Positions 18,100-29,636 are shown, counted from the first letter of the stretch. The stretch is DNA of 64,000 bases from Streptomyces coffeae (GCF_016741875.1 NZ_JAERRF010000004.1:124001-188000), one strand, 5' to 3'. Notes: generated by a model from the sequence alone, not told the origin. Translations and numbers: made by a program.

Positions 18100-18987
18100 T
18101 CAGGTTGCTTCGGCCGCGGCGTCGAACAGCAGGTGCATCGCCCGCCGCAGCTCGGACACAGTGCCCACCGGCTCGGGGAAGTCGAATCGCGCGTCGAAGG
18201 GCCGGCCCGAGCCGTCGGTGAAGCGGACCCGCAGCCCGAAGCGGTCCAGGGCCACCGGGATCGCCGCCCCGTGGGTGCAGGCCGGCGACGAGCGGTCGCC
18301 GAGCAGTGTGCACAGCCCGCGCACCTGGTCGCTGTGAGCCGCGTGCAGATGCTGGAGCAGATCGGCCTCGTGAGGGGCCAGCGGATCGGGGTCGGCGACC
18401 GCGAACTCCTCCGGCTCGACGTCGTCGGCGCCCCACAAGTCGTCCACACACGCCTCGGCGACCTCCAGCCGCAGCAGCGCCCAGGACGTCCGCGGGGAGG
18501 GGCCGTTGCCGGAGTCGGGCAGCAGTGCCTCCCGCAGCCCGAGCAGTTCCCCGACCGGGTGACGTTCGGCCATCAGTGCCGCCCCGGCCGCCCGCTCGCC
18601 GTTGCGTACCGGGGTGAGCCAGCCGGAGATCCAGGCGCGGCCGCGGATCCGGTGGGGCATCGCGACGGGGGCGACGTCCGTGATCTCCATCACGCAGGCC
18701 AGGTCGTCGTGCTGGGCGTAGGCGGCGGCGCGGGCCGCGGGGGAGCCGCCGGGGACCAGCAGCAGCACGTCCCCATCGGGGGCCACTGTACGGGCCGCCG
18801 GTTCATGCGCTCCAAGATCGTCCGGGGCCTCGATTCCAGGAATTGTCAAAGACGCCGTAGCCTTGGCATCCACGAGAGTACGTATGCGCTCGGCCGCCGT
18901 CGGCCGCAGAGCGCCGTCCATGGGACGCGGCTGACCCTTCTCGGCGCTCTGAGCAGTGCTGGGCAGGGGGATCCCAGGTCGAAACAT
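18100..18987 (-). CDS. DUF2470-domain protein, iron-box regulated
   Basis: 295 aa, ATG at 18987 with SD GAGGAGG. The N-terminal two thirds resemble the split-barrel (flavin/heme) fold of pyridoxamine-phosphate-oxidase-like proteins (PDGDVLLLVPGGSPAARAAAYAQHDDLACVME). The C-terminal DUF2470 region begins HSDQVRGLCTLLG and runs to FDFPEPVGTVSELRRAMHLLF. DUF2470 is often fused to HugZ-type heme-degrading proteins, so a role in heme or iron handling is possible. An iron box 15-33 bp upstream supports iron control. No catalytic residue can be named from sequence. Confidence 0.8.
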   Translation of the reverse strand: MFRPGIPLPSTAQSAEKGQPRPMDGALRPTAAERIRTLVDAKATASLTIPGIEAPDDLGAHEPAARTVAPDGDVLLLVPGGSPAARAAAYAQHDDLACVMEITDVAPVAMPHRIRGRAWISGWLTPVRNGERAAGAALMAERHPVGELLGLREALLPDSGNGPSPRTSWALLRLEVAEACVDDLWGADDVEPEEFAVADPDPLAPHEADLLQHLHAAHSDQVRGLCTLLGDRSSPACTHGAAIPVALDRFGLRVRFTDGSGRPFDARFDFPEPVGTVSELRRAMHLLFDAAAEAT

Positions 18988-19001
18988 GCGTCCTCCTCGG
19001 C

Positions 19002-19020
19002 TAAGGTAAGGCTAACCTAA
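19002..19020. promoter_or_regulatory. Iron box (DmdR/IdeR operator)
   Basis: TAAGGTAAGGCTAACCTAA is a 19-bp near-palindrome (7 of 9 positions symmetric) matching the actinobacterial DtxR-family consensus TTAGGTTAGGCTAACCTAA. It lies 15 bp before the minus-strand DUF2470 start and 22 bp before rpsD. Repression of the DUF2470 gene by DmdR with Fe(II) is the simplest reading; an effect on rpsD is possible. Confidence 0.8.
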
Positions 19021-19042
19021 CGTACATGGAGGTTCGTTCCAC

Positions 19043-19654
19043 GTGAACCAGTCGCGTCCCAAGGTCAAGAAGTCGCGAGCGCTCGGCATCGCGCTGACCC
19101 CGAAGGCCGTCAAGTACTTCGAGGCCCGCCCGTACCCGCCGGGCGAGCACGGCCGTGGCCGCAAGCAGACCAGTGACTACAAGGTCCGTCTGCTGGAGAA
19201 GCAGCGTCTGCGCGCTCAGTACGACATCAGTGAGCGCCAGATGGCCCGTGCCTACGACCGCGCTCGGAAGGTCGAAGGCAAGACGGGCGAAGCCCTGATC
19301 GTCGAGCTTGAGCGCCGTCTGGACGCGCTCGTCCTGCGGAGCGGTATCGCCCGCACGATCTACCAGGCCCGCCAGATGGTGGTCCACGGTCACATCGACG
19401 TCAACGGCCGCAAGGTCGACAAGCCGTCCTTCCGCGTCCGCCCGGACGACGTGGTGATGGTCCGCGAGCGCAGCCGCGAGAAGCACCCCTTCCAGGTGGC
19501 CCGTGAGGGCGGCTACGCCCCCGACGGCGAGACCCCGCGCTACCTCCAGGTCAACCTGAAGGCGCTCGCCTTCCGTCTGGACCGGGACCCCAACCGCAAG
19601 GAGATCCCGGTGATCTGCGACGAGCAGCTCGTCGTCGAGTACTACGCCCGCTGA
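19043..19654 (+). CDS. rpsD: 30S ribosomal protein S4, cysteine-free form
   Basis: 203 aa, GTG 19043, SD GGAGG (19028-19032). S4 is a primary 16S-binding protein that nucleates 30S assembly. [14 protein letters not shown] is the conserved N-terminal segment, and the S4 RNA-binding domain spans about 90-150 ([32 protein letters not shown]). The zinc-binding cysteine cluster of many S4 proteins is absent; the N-terminus reads [17 protein letters not shown]. It is monocistronic here, not in an alpha operon, and ends in a large hairpin. Confidence 0.97.
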   Translation: MNQSRPKVKKSRALGIALTPKAVKYFEARPYPPGEHGRGRKQTSDYKVRLLEKQRLRAQYDISERQMARAYDRARKVEGKTGEALIVELERRLDALVLRSGIARTIYQARQMVVHGHIDVNGRKVDKPSFRVRPDDVVMVRERSREKHPFQVAREGGYAPDGETPRYLQVNLKALAFRLDRDPNRKEIPVICDEQLVVEYYAR

Positions 19655-19680
19655 TCAAGCGGACACCACGTACTCACCCG

Positions 19681-19723
19681 GCCCGCGGGTTCCCTCGACA
19701 CCGGTCGACGGGGGCCCGCGGGC
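19681..19723 (+). terminator. rpsD terminator
   Basis: GCCCGCGGG (19681-19689) pairs with CCCGCGGGC (19715-19723). The stem extends inward through TTCCC/GGGGG (two G-U pairs) and TCGAC/GTCGA, and is followed by TGTTTGG. Confidence 0.8.
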
Positions 19724-19918
19724 TGTTTGGTCCCGCCTGCCCGGTCCGGTCCCGTCCGGCCGCGAGCGCGGGACCGTAATGCGTTTCAGCCGGGCCCGCG
19801 CGGCGCGATAAGGTCGATACCTGCCGCCCGCGCCCGGATGACCGCCCGAGAGCGGCGGGCGACGGACAACCGATACGACGACGACCGACGACGAGTGGCA
19901 GCAGGGGAGCGGTGCAAC

Positions 19919-20359
19919 GTGTCCGGTGGAGAGGTGGCCGGGATCCTCGTGGCCGTCTTCTGGGCGATCCTCGTGTCCTTCCTCGCCTTCGCGCTGGTGA
20001 GGCTCGCGCAGACGCTCAAGGCGACCACCAGGCTGGTGGACGAGGTCACCGAGCAGGCCGTACCGCTGCTCAGTGAGGCGTCCGCGACCGTCCGTTCGGC
20101 CCATACCCAGCTCGCGCGGGTGGACTCGATCGCGGCCGATGTCCAGGAGGTCACCTCCAACGCCTCCGCGCTCTCCTCGACCGTCTCCACCGCCTTCGGC
20201 GGACCGCTGGTCAAGGTGGCCGCGTTCGGCTACGGCGTACGCCGCGCGATCGGCCGCAAGGGGCGCCCGGACGAGCGGCCCGCGCGCACCGTCGTCGTCG
20301 GCAAGACCCTGCCGTCCGCCCGCTGGGGCGGCCGCCGCAACCGTGGATCGAAGGGCTGA
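19919..20359 (+). CDS. DUF948 family membrane-anchored protein
   Basis: 146 aa from GTG 19919, nine bases after GGGGAG (19904-19909). One N-terminal helix (VAGILVAVFWAILVSFLAFALVRLA) is followed by a long amphipathic helix (LAQTLKATTRLVDEVTEQAVPLLSEASATVRS..), then a basic tail with FGYGVRRAIGRKG. This matches DUF948, a family with chemotaxis-receptor-like coiled coils and no assigned function. It lies just upstream of a DUF6167-like protein and alaS, an arrangement I recall as common in Streptomyces. Confidence 0.8.
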   Translation: MSGGEVAGILVAVFWAILVSFLAFALVRLAQTLKATTRLVDEVTEQAVPLLSEASATVRSAHTQLARVDSIAADVQEVTSNASALSSTVSTAFGGPLVKVAAFGYGVRRAIGRKGRPDERPARTVVVGKTLPSARWGGRRNRGSKG

Positions 20360-20367
20360 CAGACCGG

Positions 20368-20691
20368 ATGTTCCGCCGCACGTTCTGGTTCACCACCGGC
20401 GTCGCCGCCGGCGTATGGGCCACCACCAAGGTCAACCGCAAGCTCAACCAGCTCACCCCGGAGAGCCTGGCGGCGCAGGCCGCCGACCGGGCGGTGCTCG
20501 CGGGCCGGCGGATCAAGGTCTTCGCGCTCGACGTGCGGGAGGGCATGGCCGACCGCGAGGCGGCACTCAAGGATGCGCTCGGCCTGACCGCGGCACCCGC
20601 CGACGACATCCGGCAGCTGCCCGCCCAGCGCAGCCGCGCCCAGCTCACCCACCCCCACCACCACACACCCGCCGGAAATGAGGACCACTGA
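20368..20691 (+). CDS. Small DUF6167-like protein
   Basis: 107 aa, ATG 20368, eight bases after the previous stop. It starts with a short hydrophobic segment ([20 protein letters not shown]) and continues as an Ala/Arg-rich helix ([39 protein letters not shown]) with a His-rich end. No enzymatic motif is seen. Its TGA overlaps the alaS ATG (TGATG), so alaS is translationally coupled to it. Confidence 0.75.
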   Translation: MFRRTFWFTTGVAAGVWATTKVNRKLNQLTPESLAAQAADRAVLAGRRIKVFALDVREGMADREAALKDALGLTAAPADDIRQLPAQRSRAQLTHPHHHTPAGNEDH

Positions 20692-23360
20692 TGGAGTCGG
20701 CTGAAATCCGCCGCCGCTGGCTGCGCTTCTTCGAAGAGCGCGGGCACACCGTCGTGCCGTCGGCGTCGCTCATCGCGGACGACCCGACGCTGCTCCTGGT
20801 TCCCGCGGGCATGGTCCCTTTCAAGCCGTACTTCCTCGGCGAGGTCAAGCCGCCCTTCGACCGGGCCGTCAGCGTGCAGAAGTGCGTCCGCACCCCGGAC
20901 ATCGAAGAGGTCGGCAAGACCACCCGGCACGGCACCTTCTTCCAGATGTGCGGCAACTTCTCCTTCGGCGACTACTTCAAAGAAGGTGCCATCCGCTACG
21001 CCTGGGAGCTGCTGACCGCCTCCGTCGAGGACGGCGGCTACGGTCTGGACCCCGAGCGGCTGTGGATCACCGTCTACGAGCAGGACGACGAGGCCGAGCG
21101 CATCTGGCGCGATGTCATCGGCATCCCCGCCGAGCGCATCCAGCGCCTGGGCATGGGCCCCAACTACTGGTCCATGGGCGTTCCCGGCCCCTGCGGCCCC
21201 TGCTCCGAGATCAACTACGACCGCGGTCCGGAGTTCGGCGAGGAGGGCGGCCCGGCCGTCAACGACGAGCGCTACGTGGAGATCTGGAACCTGGTCTTCA
21301 TGCAGTACGAGCGTGGTCCGGGCGAGGGCAAGGAGAACTTCCCGATCCTCGGTGAGCTCCCCTCCAAGAACATCGACACCGGTCTCGGCCTCGAGCGGCT
21401 CGCCATGATCCTCCAGGGCGTGCACAACATGTACGAGACCGACACCCTGCGCGTGGTCATGGACAAGGCCACCGAGCTGACCGGAGTCGCCTACGGCGCC
21501 GCCCACGACAGCGATGTCTCGCTGCGCGTGGTCGCCGACCACATGCGCACCTCCGTCATGCTCATCGGCGACGGCGTCACCCCCGGTAACGAGGGTCGCG
21601 GCTATGTGCTGCGCCGCATCATGCGCCGCGCCATCCGCAATATGCGCATCCTCGGCGCCACCGGACCGGTCGTCGGCGAGCTGGTCGATGTTGTCCTGAA
21701 GACGATGGGCCAGCAGTACCCGGAGCTGCTCACCGACCGCAAGCGCATCGAGACCGTCGCCCTCGCCGAGGAGGCGGCCTTCCTCAAGACGCTGAAGGCC
21801 GGTACCAACATCCTGGACACCGCCGTCAGCGACACCAAGGCCGCCGGTGGCAGCGTCCTCCCCGGCGACAAGGCGTTCCTGCTCCACGACACCTGGGGCT
21901 TCCCGATCGACCTCACCCTCGAGATGGCCGCCGAACAGGGCCTGAGCGTGGATGAGGACGGTTTCCGCCGCCTGATGAAGGAGCAGCGGGAGCGCGCCAA
22001 GGCCGACGCCAAGGCCAAGAAGACCGGCCACGCCGATATGTCCGCCTACCGCGAGGTGGCCGACACCTCCGGTTCCACCGTCTTCACCGGCTACGGCGAC
22101 ACCGAGGGCGAGTCCACCGTCGTCGGACTGCTGGTCGACGGGGTGTCCTCGCCCGCCGCCTCCGAGGGCGACGAGGTCGAGGTCGTCCTGGACCGCACCC
22201 CCTTCTACGCCGAGGGCGGCGGCCAGCTCGCCGACATGGGCCGGATCAAGCTGGACTCCGGCGCCGTGGTCGAGGTGCGGGACGTCCAGCAGCCGGTGCC
22301 CGGTGTCAGCGTGCACAAGGGCGTCGTCCAGGTTGGTGAGGTGACGGTCGGCTCCGGCGCCTACGCCCAGATCGACGTCACCCGCCGGCGCGCCATCGCC
22401 CGCGCCCACAGCGCCACCCACCTCACCCACCAGGCGCTGCGCGACGCCCTCGGCCCGACCGCCGCCCAGGCCGGTTCGGAGAACTCGCCGGGCCGCTTCC
22501 GCTTCGACTTCGGCTCGCCGGCCGCCGTGCCCGGCACGGTGCTCACCGATGTCGAGCAGAAGATCAACGAGGTCCTCTCCCGCGAACTGGACGTCACCGC
22601 CGAGGTGATGAGCATGGACGAGGCCAAGAAGCAGGGCGCCATCGCCGAGTTCGGCGAGAAGTACGGCGACCGGGTGCGCGTGGTGACCATCGGAGACTTC
22701 TCCAAGGAGCTGTGCGGTGGCACGCATGTGCACAACACCGCCCAGCTGGGTCTGGTGAAGCTGCTCGGCGAGTCCTCCATCGGCTCCGGGGTGCGCCGGG
22801 TCGAGGCCCTGGTGGGCGTGGACGCCTACAACTTCCTCGCCCGTGAGCACACGGTCGTCTCCCGGCTGACCGAGCTGGTCAAGGGCCGCCCGGAGGAGCT
22901 CCCGGAGAAGATCTCCGGCATGCTCAGCAAGCTCAAGGAGGCCGAGAAGGAGATCGAGCGGTTCCGCGCCGAGAAGGTGCTCCAGGCCGCCGCCGGTCTC
23001 GCCGCGGGCGCCAAGGACGTCCGGGGCGTGGCCCTGGTCGCCGCCCAGGTGCCGGACGGCACCTCCGCCGACGATCTGCGCAAGCTGGTGCTGGACGTCC
23101 GTGGACGTATCCCAGGCGACCGCCCGGCCGTCACCGCCCTGTTCACGGTGGCGGGTGGCCGTCCGCTGACCGTCATCGCCACCAACGAGGCCGCCCGTGA
23201 GCGCGGTCTCAAGGCCGGTGACCTGGTCCGCGCCGCGGCCAAGACGCTCGGCGGCGGAGGCGGCGGCAAGCCGGACGTCGCCCAGGGCGGTGGCCAGAAC
23301 CCGGACGCCGTCGCCGAGGCCATCGAGGCCGTCGAGCGGCTTGTCGCGGAAGCGGCCTGA
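20691..23360 (+). CDS. alaS: Alanyl-tRNA synthetase
   Basis: 889 aa, ATG 20691 overlapping the previous stop. Class II enzyme charging tRNA-Ala. The aminoacylation domain occupies about 1-260 ([34 protein letters not shown] region). The editing domain has HSATH (about 573-577) and CGGTH (about 675), the four zinc ligands that clear Ser/Gly-tRNA-Ala. The C-Ala domain covers the last 150 residues with a Gly-rich [15 protein letters not shown] loop. Standard length. ruvX follows five bases after the stop. Confidence 0.97.
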   Translation: MESAEIRRRWLRFFEERGHTVVPSASLIADDPTLLLVPAGMVPFKPYFLGEVKPPFDRAVSVQKCVRTPDIEEVGKTTRHGTFFQMCGNFSFGDYFKEGAIRYAWELLTASVEDGGYGLDPERLWITVYEQDDEAERIWRDVIGIPAERIQRLGMGPNYWSMGVPGPCGPCSEINYDRGPEFGEEGGPAVNDERYVEIWNLVFMQYERGPGEGKENFPILGELPSKNIDTGLGLERLAMILQGVHNMYETDTLRVVMDKATELTGVAYGAAHDSDVSLRVVADHMRTSVMLIGDGVTPGNEGRGYVLRRIMRRAIRNMRILGATGPVVGELVDVVLKTMGQQYPELLTDRKRIETVALAEEAAFLKTLKAGTNILDTAVSDTKAAGGSVLPGDKAFLLHDTWGFPIDLTLEMAAEQGLSVDEDGFRRLMKEQRERAKADAKAKKTGHADMSAYREVADTSGSTVFTGYGDTEGESTVVGLLVDGVSSPAASEGDEVEVVLDRTPFYAEGGGQLADMGRIKLDSGAVVEVRDVQQPVPGVSVHKGVVQVGEVTVGSGAYAQIDVTRRRAIARAHSATHLTHQALRDALGPTAAQAGSENSPGRFRFDFGSPAAVPGTVLTDVEQKINEVLSRELDVTAEVMSMDEAKKQGAIAEFGEKYGDRVRVVTIGDFSKELCGGTHVHNTAQLGLVKLLGESSIGSGVRRVEALVGVDAYNFLAREHTVVSRLTELVKGRPEELPEKISGMLSKLKEAEKEIERFRAEKVLQAAAGLAAGAKDVRGVALVAAQVPDGTSADDLRKLVLDVRGRIPGDRPAVTALFTVAGGRPLTVIATNEAARERGLKAGDLVRAAAKTLGGGGGGKPDVAQGGGQNPDAVAEAIEAVERLVAEAA

Positions 23361-23365
23361 CCGCG

Positions 23366-23830
23366 GTGCGACGCGGCAGACGGATCGCCATCGACGTCGG
23401 GGACGCCCGGATCGGGGTCGCCTCGTGCGACCCCGACGGGATCCTCGCCACACCCGTGGAGACCGTGCCGGGGCGGGACATCCCGGCTGCCCACAAGCGG
23501 CTGGTGGCGATCGTCGAGGAGTACGAACCCATCGAGGTGGTGGTCGGCCTGCCGCGTTCGCTCAGCGGACGCGAGGGGCCGGCCGCGGCCAAGGTACGCA
23601 CCTTCGCGCGGGAATTGGCACGGCGGGTGCAACCCGTTTCGGTGCGGCTGATCGACGAGCGTATGACCACGGTCACAGCGTCCCAGGGGCTGCGCGCGTC
23701 CGGTGTGACGGCCAAGAAGGGCCGTTCGGTGGTTGACCAGGCAGCGGCCGTGGTCATCCTGCAAAGCGCGCTGGAGGCGGAGCGTACCTCGGGACGGCCT
23801 CCGGGTGAGGTCGTCGAAGTGGTCATCTGA
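23366..23830 (+). CDS. ruvX: RuvX/YqgF RNase H-fold nuclease
   Basis: 154 aa, GTG 23366. Putative Holliday junction resolvase / pre-16S rRNA nuclease. RNase H fold: first catalytic Asp in RIAIDVGDARIGVA, Glu at about 114 of the fold is represented by the LIDERMTTVTA strand, and the last Asp by KGRSVVDQAAAVVILQ. alaS-ruvX-mltG-aroE is a conserved actinobacterial order. The terminal VVEVVI is a normal end. Confidence 0.92.
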   Translation: MRRGRRIAIDVGDARIGVASCDPDGILATPVETVPGRDIPAAHKRLVAIVEEYEPIEVVVGLPRSLSGREGPAAAKVRTFARELARRVQPVSVRLIDERMTTVTASQGLRASGVTAKKGRSVVDQAAAVVILQSALEAERTSGRPPGEVVEVVI

Positions 23831-23921
23831 TCGCGATACGGTAACGTTCCGCGCGACATGGCAGCCGCAAGCAGTGCCACGAGCACCCACCGTGGCCGCC
23901 ACCACCGTCGCTAGGGGTTCG

Positions 23922-25706
23922 ATGACTGAGTACGGCCGGGGATCCGGCTCCCAACCGTGGCATCCCGAGGACCCGCTCTACGGGGACCAGGGATGGGGAC
24001 ACCAGGCGGTTACGGGTCAGGATCCCCACTCCCAGGACCCTTACGCCCAGGATCCGTACGGCGGCTACGGTCACGACCCCTACGGCCACGACCCCTACGG
24101 GCAGGATCCTTACGGGCACCAGCACGATCCCCAGGGATACGCGCGGGACCCGCAGCAGTTCCAGCAGCAGCCGCAGTGGAACGGCCAGGGCAACGGCTAT
24201 CCGCACACGCAGGGTCAGGGGCAGCCGTACCAGGGCGGCGGCTGGGACGGCGGCTACGGCGGCGGCCAGGACCCGCATGACCCGTACGCCCGGCCCGCCG
24301 ATCCGTACGGCAGGGGCCAGGGCGCTCCGGCACCGGGCGACCACTACGCCCAGGACGGCTATCAGCAGCAGGTCCCGCAGGCAGCGCCGCAGACGCAGGC
24401 GATGCCGCGGATGCGGCAGCAGGCCCCGCAGACGCAGCAGATGCCGCGGGTGCCACAGGAGCCCGCCGCGGACGAGTTCGCCGCCGAAGAGCCCGCCGGG
24501 CGCGCGGATGACCACCCGTTCTTCCAGGACGGCAAGGGCAGCCGTGGCCGGATCCCCTCCGACGACGTGGAGGATGAGGAGACCGAGGGCGACGAGCGGC
24601 GCGGCAAGAAGGGCGGATCGGGCAAACCCGCCAAACGCCGCAGCGGTGTGGCCTGTCTGTTCGTCAGCGTCGCCCTGGTGGGTGTGGTCGGCGGAGGCGG
24701 CTACTTCGCCTACGACTACTGGCAGACCCGCTTCGGCCCGGCGCCGGACTACTCCGGCGCGGGCACCGGCTCGGTCACCGTCGAGATCCCCGAGGGCTCG
24801 GGCGGCGCCGCGATCGGCGACATCCTCACCACCAAGGGTGTGGTCAAGAGCAGCCGGGCCTTTGTGAAGGCGGTGGATGACAGTGGCAAGGTCATCCAGC
24901 CCGGTACGTACACCCTGCGCAAGGAGATGTCCGGCGCGTCCGTGGTCAAGATGATGACCGACGGGTCGGCCAGCAACGCGCTGATGGTCACCGAGGGCAT
25001 GCGCAACGCCATGGTCTACGCGGCCATGGACAAGAAGATCGGCCTCAAGTCCGGTACCACCGCGCGTATCGCCAAGAAGGAAGCCAAGAACCTCGGCCTG
25101 CCCTCCTGGGCCAACGACAACGCCAAGATCAAGGATCCGCTGGAAGGATTCCTCTACCCGTCCCGCTACAGCGTGGGCAAGGGTGCCGAGCCTGAGGACG
25201 TCCTGCGCAAGATGGTCACCCTGGCCAGGCAGAACTACGCCAAGCAGGACCTGGAGGGCAAGGCGAAGGAGCTGGGTCTGAAGTCGCCGCTCCAACTGAT
25301 CACCGTGGCCAGCCTGGTGCAGGCGGAGGGCATCACCCACAGCGACTTCCGCAAGATGTCCGAAGTGGTCTACAACCGGCTGAAACCAGGCAACACCGAG
25401 ACCAACGGCAAGCTGGAGTTCGACTCCACGTACAACTACATCAAGAACCAGAGCAAGATCGACATCCCGATCAACGAGATCAAGAAGTACAACAACCCGT
25501 ACAACACGTACTTCTACGCCGGTCTGACGCCCGGCCCGATCGGCAACCCGGGCGAGGACGCGCTCAAGGCGGCCATGAACCCGACCGACGACGGCTGGTA
25601 CTACTTCATCTCGCTCGACGGCAAGACCAGCCAGTTCTCCAAGACCTACGCCGAACACCAGCGGTGGGTCGACAAGTTCAACAGGCAGCGCACGAACAAC
25701 GGCTGA
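23922..25706 (+). CDS. mltG: MltG-type endolytic peptidoglycan transglycosylase
   Basis: 594 aa from ATG 23922 (MTEYGRGSGSQPW). MltG cuts nascent glycan strands at the membrane. The first 240 residues are cytoplasmic and disordered (Gln/Tyr/Gly/Pro/Asp), with a run of xDPYG repeats. One membrane helix follows (about 243-268, CLFVSVALVGVVGGGGYFAY), then a LysM-like region and the YceG domain with its catalytic Glu in ASLVQAEG (about 469). Enterobacterial MltG has no such long N-terminus; in Streptomyces it could recruit partners for polar growth (inference). aroE starts six bases after the stop. Confidence 0.93.
   Translation: MTEYGRGSGSQPWHPEDPLYGDQGWGHQAVTGQDPHSQDPYAQDPYGGYGHDPYGHDPYGQDPYGHQHDPQGYARDPQQFQQQPQWNGQGNGYPHTQGQGQPYQGGGWDGGYGGGQDPHDPYARPADPYGRGQGAPAPGDHYAQDGYQQQVPQAAPQTQAMPRMRQQAPQTQQMPRVPQEPAADEFAAEEPAGRADDHPFFQDGKGSRGRIPSDDVEDEETEGDERRGKKGGSGKPAKRRSGVACLFVSVALVGVVGGGGYFAYDYWQTRFGPAPDYSGAGTGSVTVEIPEGSGGAAIGDILTTKGVVKSSRAFVKAVDDSGKVIQPGTYTLRKEMSGASVVKMMTDGSASNALMVTEGMRNAMVYAAMDKKIGLKSGTTARIAKKEAKNLGLPSWANDNAKIKDPLEGFLYPSRYSVGKGAEPEDVLRKMVTLARQNYAKQDLEGKAKELGLKSPLQLITVASLVQAEGITHSDFRKMSEVVYNRLKPGNTETNGKLEFDSTYNYIKNQSKIDIPINEIKKYNNPYNTYFYAGLTPGPIGNPGEDALKAAMNPTDDGWYYFISLDGKTSQFSKTYAEHQRWVDKFNRQRTNNG
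24019..24130 (+). repeat. Tandem xDPYG-encoding repeat inside mltG
   Basis: About five degenerate 15-bp units, such as CACGACCCCTACGGC, encode successive QDPYA, HDPYG, HDPYG and QDPYG pentapeptides in the disordered N-terminus. This is a candidate site of length variation between strains. Confidence 0.7.
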
Positions 25707-25712
25707 GGAAAG

Positions 25713-26558
25713 ATGTCGGAAAACCGCAGAGCCGCGGTACTCGGTTCGCCCATCGCCCACTCCCTGTCACCGGTGCTGCATCGGGCCGCCTACCGCGAAC
25801 TGGGCCTGGACGGCTGGGTCTACGACCGCTTCGAGGTGGACGAGGCCGCGCTGCCGGGCTTCTTCGCGCGGCTCGGCGCGGAGGAGGGGCCCGCGTGGGC
25901 CGGGCTCTCCCTGACCATGCCGCTCAAGCGTGCCGTCATTCCGCTGCTGGACCGGATCAGCGACACCGCGGCGTCGGTGGAGGCCGTCAACACGGTGGTC
26001 TTCACCGCCGACGGCGAACGGGTCGGGGACAACACAGACATCCCGGGCATGCTGGCCGCCCTGCGTGAACGCGGTGTGGAGCGAGTGGAGCGCGCCGCGG
26101 TGCTGGGCGCCGGAGCCACCGCCTCCTCGGCGCTGGCCGCGCTCGCCCGGATCTGCGACGGCGAGGTCACCGCGTACGTCCGCAGCGAGGCCCGTGCGGC
26201 CGAGATGCGGCAGTGGGGCGAGCGGCTCGGGGTGGCGGTGCGTACGGCGGACTGGGCCGACGCGGCCACGGCCTTCGACGCACCCCTGGTGATCGCCACC
26301 ACCCCGGCGGGCACCACCGACGCGCTCGCCGGGTCCGTCCCGGACCGCCCCGGCGCGCTCTTCGACGTGCTCTACGACCCCTGGCCGACCCCGCTCGCCG
26401 CCGCCTGGTCGGCGCGCGGCGGCGCGGTCGTCGGGGGTCTCGACCTGCTGGTGCACCAAGCGGTTCTCCAGGTCGAGCAGATGACCCGACGGACCCCGGC
26501 GCCGCTGGCCGCGATGCGCGCGGCGGGCGAGGCCGCGCTGGCGGCGCGCTCCCGCTGA
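25713..26558 (+). CDS. aroE: Shikimate dehydrogenase
   Basis: 281 aa, ATG 25713 after GAGGAAAG. Reduces 3-dehydroshikimate to shikimate with NADPH. The substrate site is visible as [16 protein letters not shown] and [11 protein letters not shown] (catalytic Lys), the second site as EAVNTVVF and [12 protein letters not shown] (catalytic Asp), and the nucleotide fold starts at [17 protein letters not shown], the variant GAGATA in place of GAGGAA. C-terminal [18 protein letters not shown] is the usual closing motif. First of four chorismate-pathway genes in the region. Confidence 0.95.
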   Translation: MSENRRAAVLGSPIAHSLSPVLHRAAYRELGLDGWVYDRFEVDEAALPGFFARLGAEEGPAWAGLSLTMPLKRAVIPLLDRISDTAASVEAVNTVVFTADGERVGDNTDIPGMLAALRERGVERVERAAVLGAGATASSALAALARICDGEVTAYVRSEARAAEMRQWGERLGVAVRTADWADAATAFDAPLVIATTPAGTTDALAGSVPDRPGALFDVLYDPWPTPLAAAWSARGGAVVGGLDLLVHQAVLQVEQMTRRTPAPLAAMRAAGEAALAARSR

Positions 26559-26658
26559 CCCGCTGCCATCCGACGCTACGGTCCGCCAGCTGGACCGGAG
26601 CCCCGGGCGCCCCCGTAGACGTGGGAGGATCGGAGGTGGCGGGCCGGGGCCGCGTACC

Positions 26659-26674
26659 CCCAGCCACCGCTGGG
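26659..26674. repeat. Short CCCAGC-CACC-GCTGGG hairpin, possible dispersed repeat
   Basis: A perfect 6-bp stem with a 4-nt loop lies within TACCCCCAGCCACCGCTGGG and is followed by AGGTGTCCCCAGG, in the 172-bp aroE-aroC gap. I recall near-identical sequence in intergenic regions of other Streptomyces, but this cannot be checked here and there is no second copy in the window. Confidence 0.35.
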
Positions 26675-26730
26675 AGGTGTCCCCAGGCCGCGCCGCACGA
26701 CGTCGAGGCGCGAAGCATGAGGGAGCACCG

Positions 26731-27911
26731 TTGAGCAGGTTGCGTTGGCTGACCGCGGGGGAGTCGCACGGCCCCGCACTCGTGGCGACGCTGGAGGGGC
26801 TGCCCGCCGGTGTGCCGATCACCACCGACATGGTGGCGGACGCCCTGGCGCGGCGGCGGCTCGGCTATGGCCGCGGTGCCCGGATGAAGTTCGAGCGTGA
26901 CGAGGTCACCTTCCTCGGCGGTGTACGCCACGGTCTGACCATCGGCTCCCCGGTCGCCATCATGGTCGGCAACACGGAATGGCCGAAGTGGGAGCAGGTC
27001 ATGGCGGCCGACCCGGTGGACGAGGAGATCCTGGCGGGGCTGGCCCGTAACGCGCCGCTCACCCGCCCCCGCCCCGGTCACGCCGACCTGGCCGGGATGC
27101 AGAAGTACGGCTTCGACGAGGCCCGGCCGATCCTGGAGCGCGCCAGCGCCCGGGAGACCGCTGCCCGGGTCGCGCTCGGCACCGTCGCCCGCTCCTACCT
27201 GAAGGAGACCGCCGGGATCGAGATCGTCTCCCATGTGGTGGAGCTTGCCGCCGCCAAGGCCCCCTACGGCGTCTACCCCAAGCCCTCCGACGTCGAGAAG
27301 CTGGACGCCGACCCGGTGCGCTGCCTGGACGCCGACGCGAGCAAGGCGATGGTGGCCGAGATCGACCAGGCCCACAAGGACGGCGACACCCTCGGCGGCG
27401 TGGTCGAGGTGCTGGCCTACGGCGTGCCGGTGGGCCTCGGCTCGCATGTGCACTGGGACCGGCGGCTCGACGCCCGGCTGGCGGCCGCGCTCATGGGCAT
27501 CCAGGCCATCAAGGGCGTCGAGGTCGGCGACGGCTTCGACCTCGCCCGGGTGCCCGGCTCCAAGGCGCATGACGAGATCCTGCCGACCGACGACGGCCTC
27601 AAGCGCGCCTCCGGCCGCTCCGGCGGCACAGAGGGCGGGCTGACCACCGGCGAGCTGCTGCGCGTCCGGGCCGCGATGAAGCCGATCGCGACCGTGCCGC
27701 GCGCCCTGGCCACGGTCGATGTCACCACCGGCGAGCCGACCAAGGCCCACCACCAGCGCTCCGATGTCTGCGCGGTCCCGGCGGCCGGGATCGTCGCCGA
27801 GGCGATGGTCGCGCTGGTGCTGGCGGACGCGGTCGCGGAGAAGTTCGGCGGTGACTCGATCACCGAGACCCGCCGCAATGTGCGGAGCTTCCTCGAGAAC
27901 CTGGCCATCCG

Positions 27912-27915
<4 letters not shown>
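26731..27915 (+). CDS. aroC: Chorismate synthase
   Basis: 394 aa from TTG 26731 with GAGGGA upstream. The protein then starts [18 protein letters not shown], the canonical N-terminus; the longer upstream frame is spurious. Converts EPSP to chorismate using reduced FMN. Family motifs: [56 protein letters not shown], and the C-terminal [25 protein letters not shown]. Its stop overlaps the aroK start. Confidence 0.97.
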
Positions 27916-29536
<1,621 letters not shown>

Positions 29537-29562
29537 GCGAGGCCGTTGTCCGGTGCGGACCA

Positions 29563-29578
29563 CCGGCCTTATGGCCGG
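29563..29578 (+). terminator. Short hairpin after aroB
   Basis: CCGGCC-TTAT-GGCCGG, a perfect 6-bp stem with a tetraloop, 27 bp after the aroB stop. Confidence 0.45.
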
Positions 29579-29603
29579 ATTCCGTCACAACTCCGTCATC
29601 GCC

Positions 29604-29636
29604 GCCGGAGCCCGCGGTACCGCCGCGGGCTCCGGC
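29604..29636 (+). terminator. Main aroB terminator
   Basis: GCCGGAGCCCGCGG (29604-29617), loop TACCG, and its exact complement at 29623-29636: a 14-bp perfect stem followed by AAAA. Confidence 0.8.

Noticed and set aside
24019..24130. CRISPR-like repeat
   Set aside because: The repeats are in-frame codons of mltG with 15-bp periodicity and no spacers.
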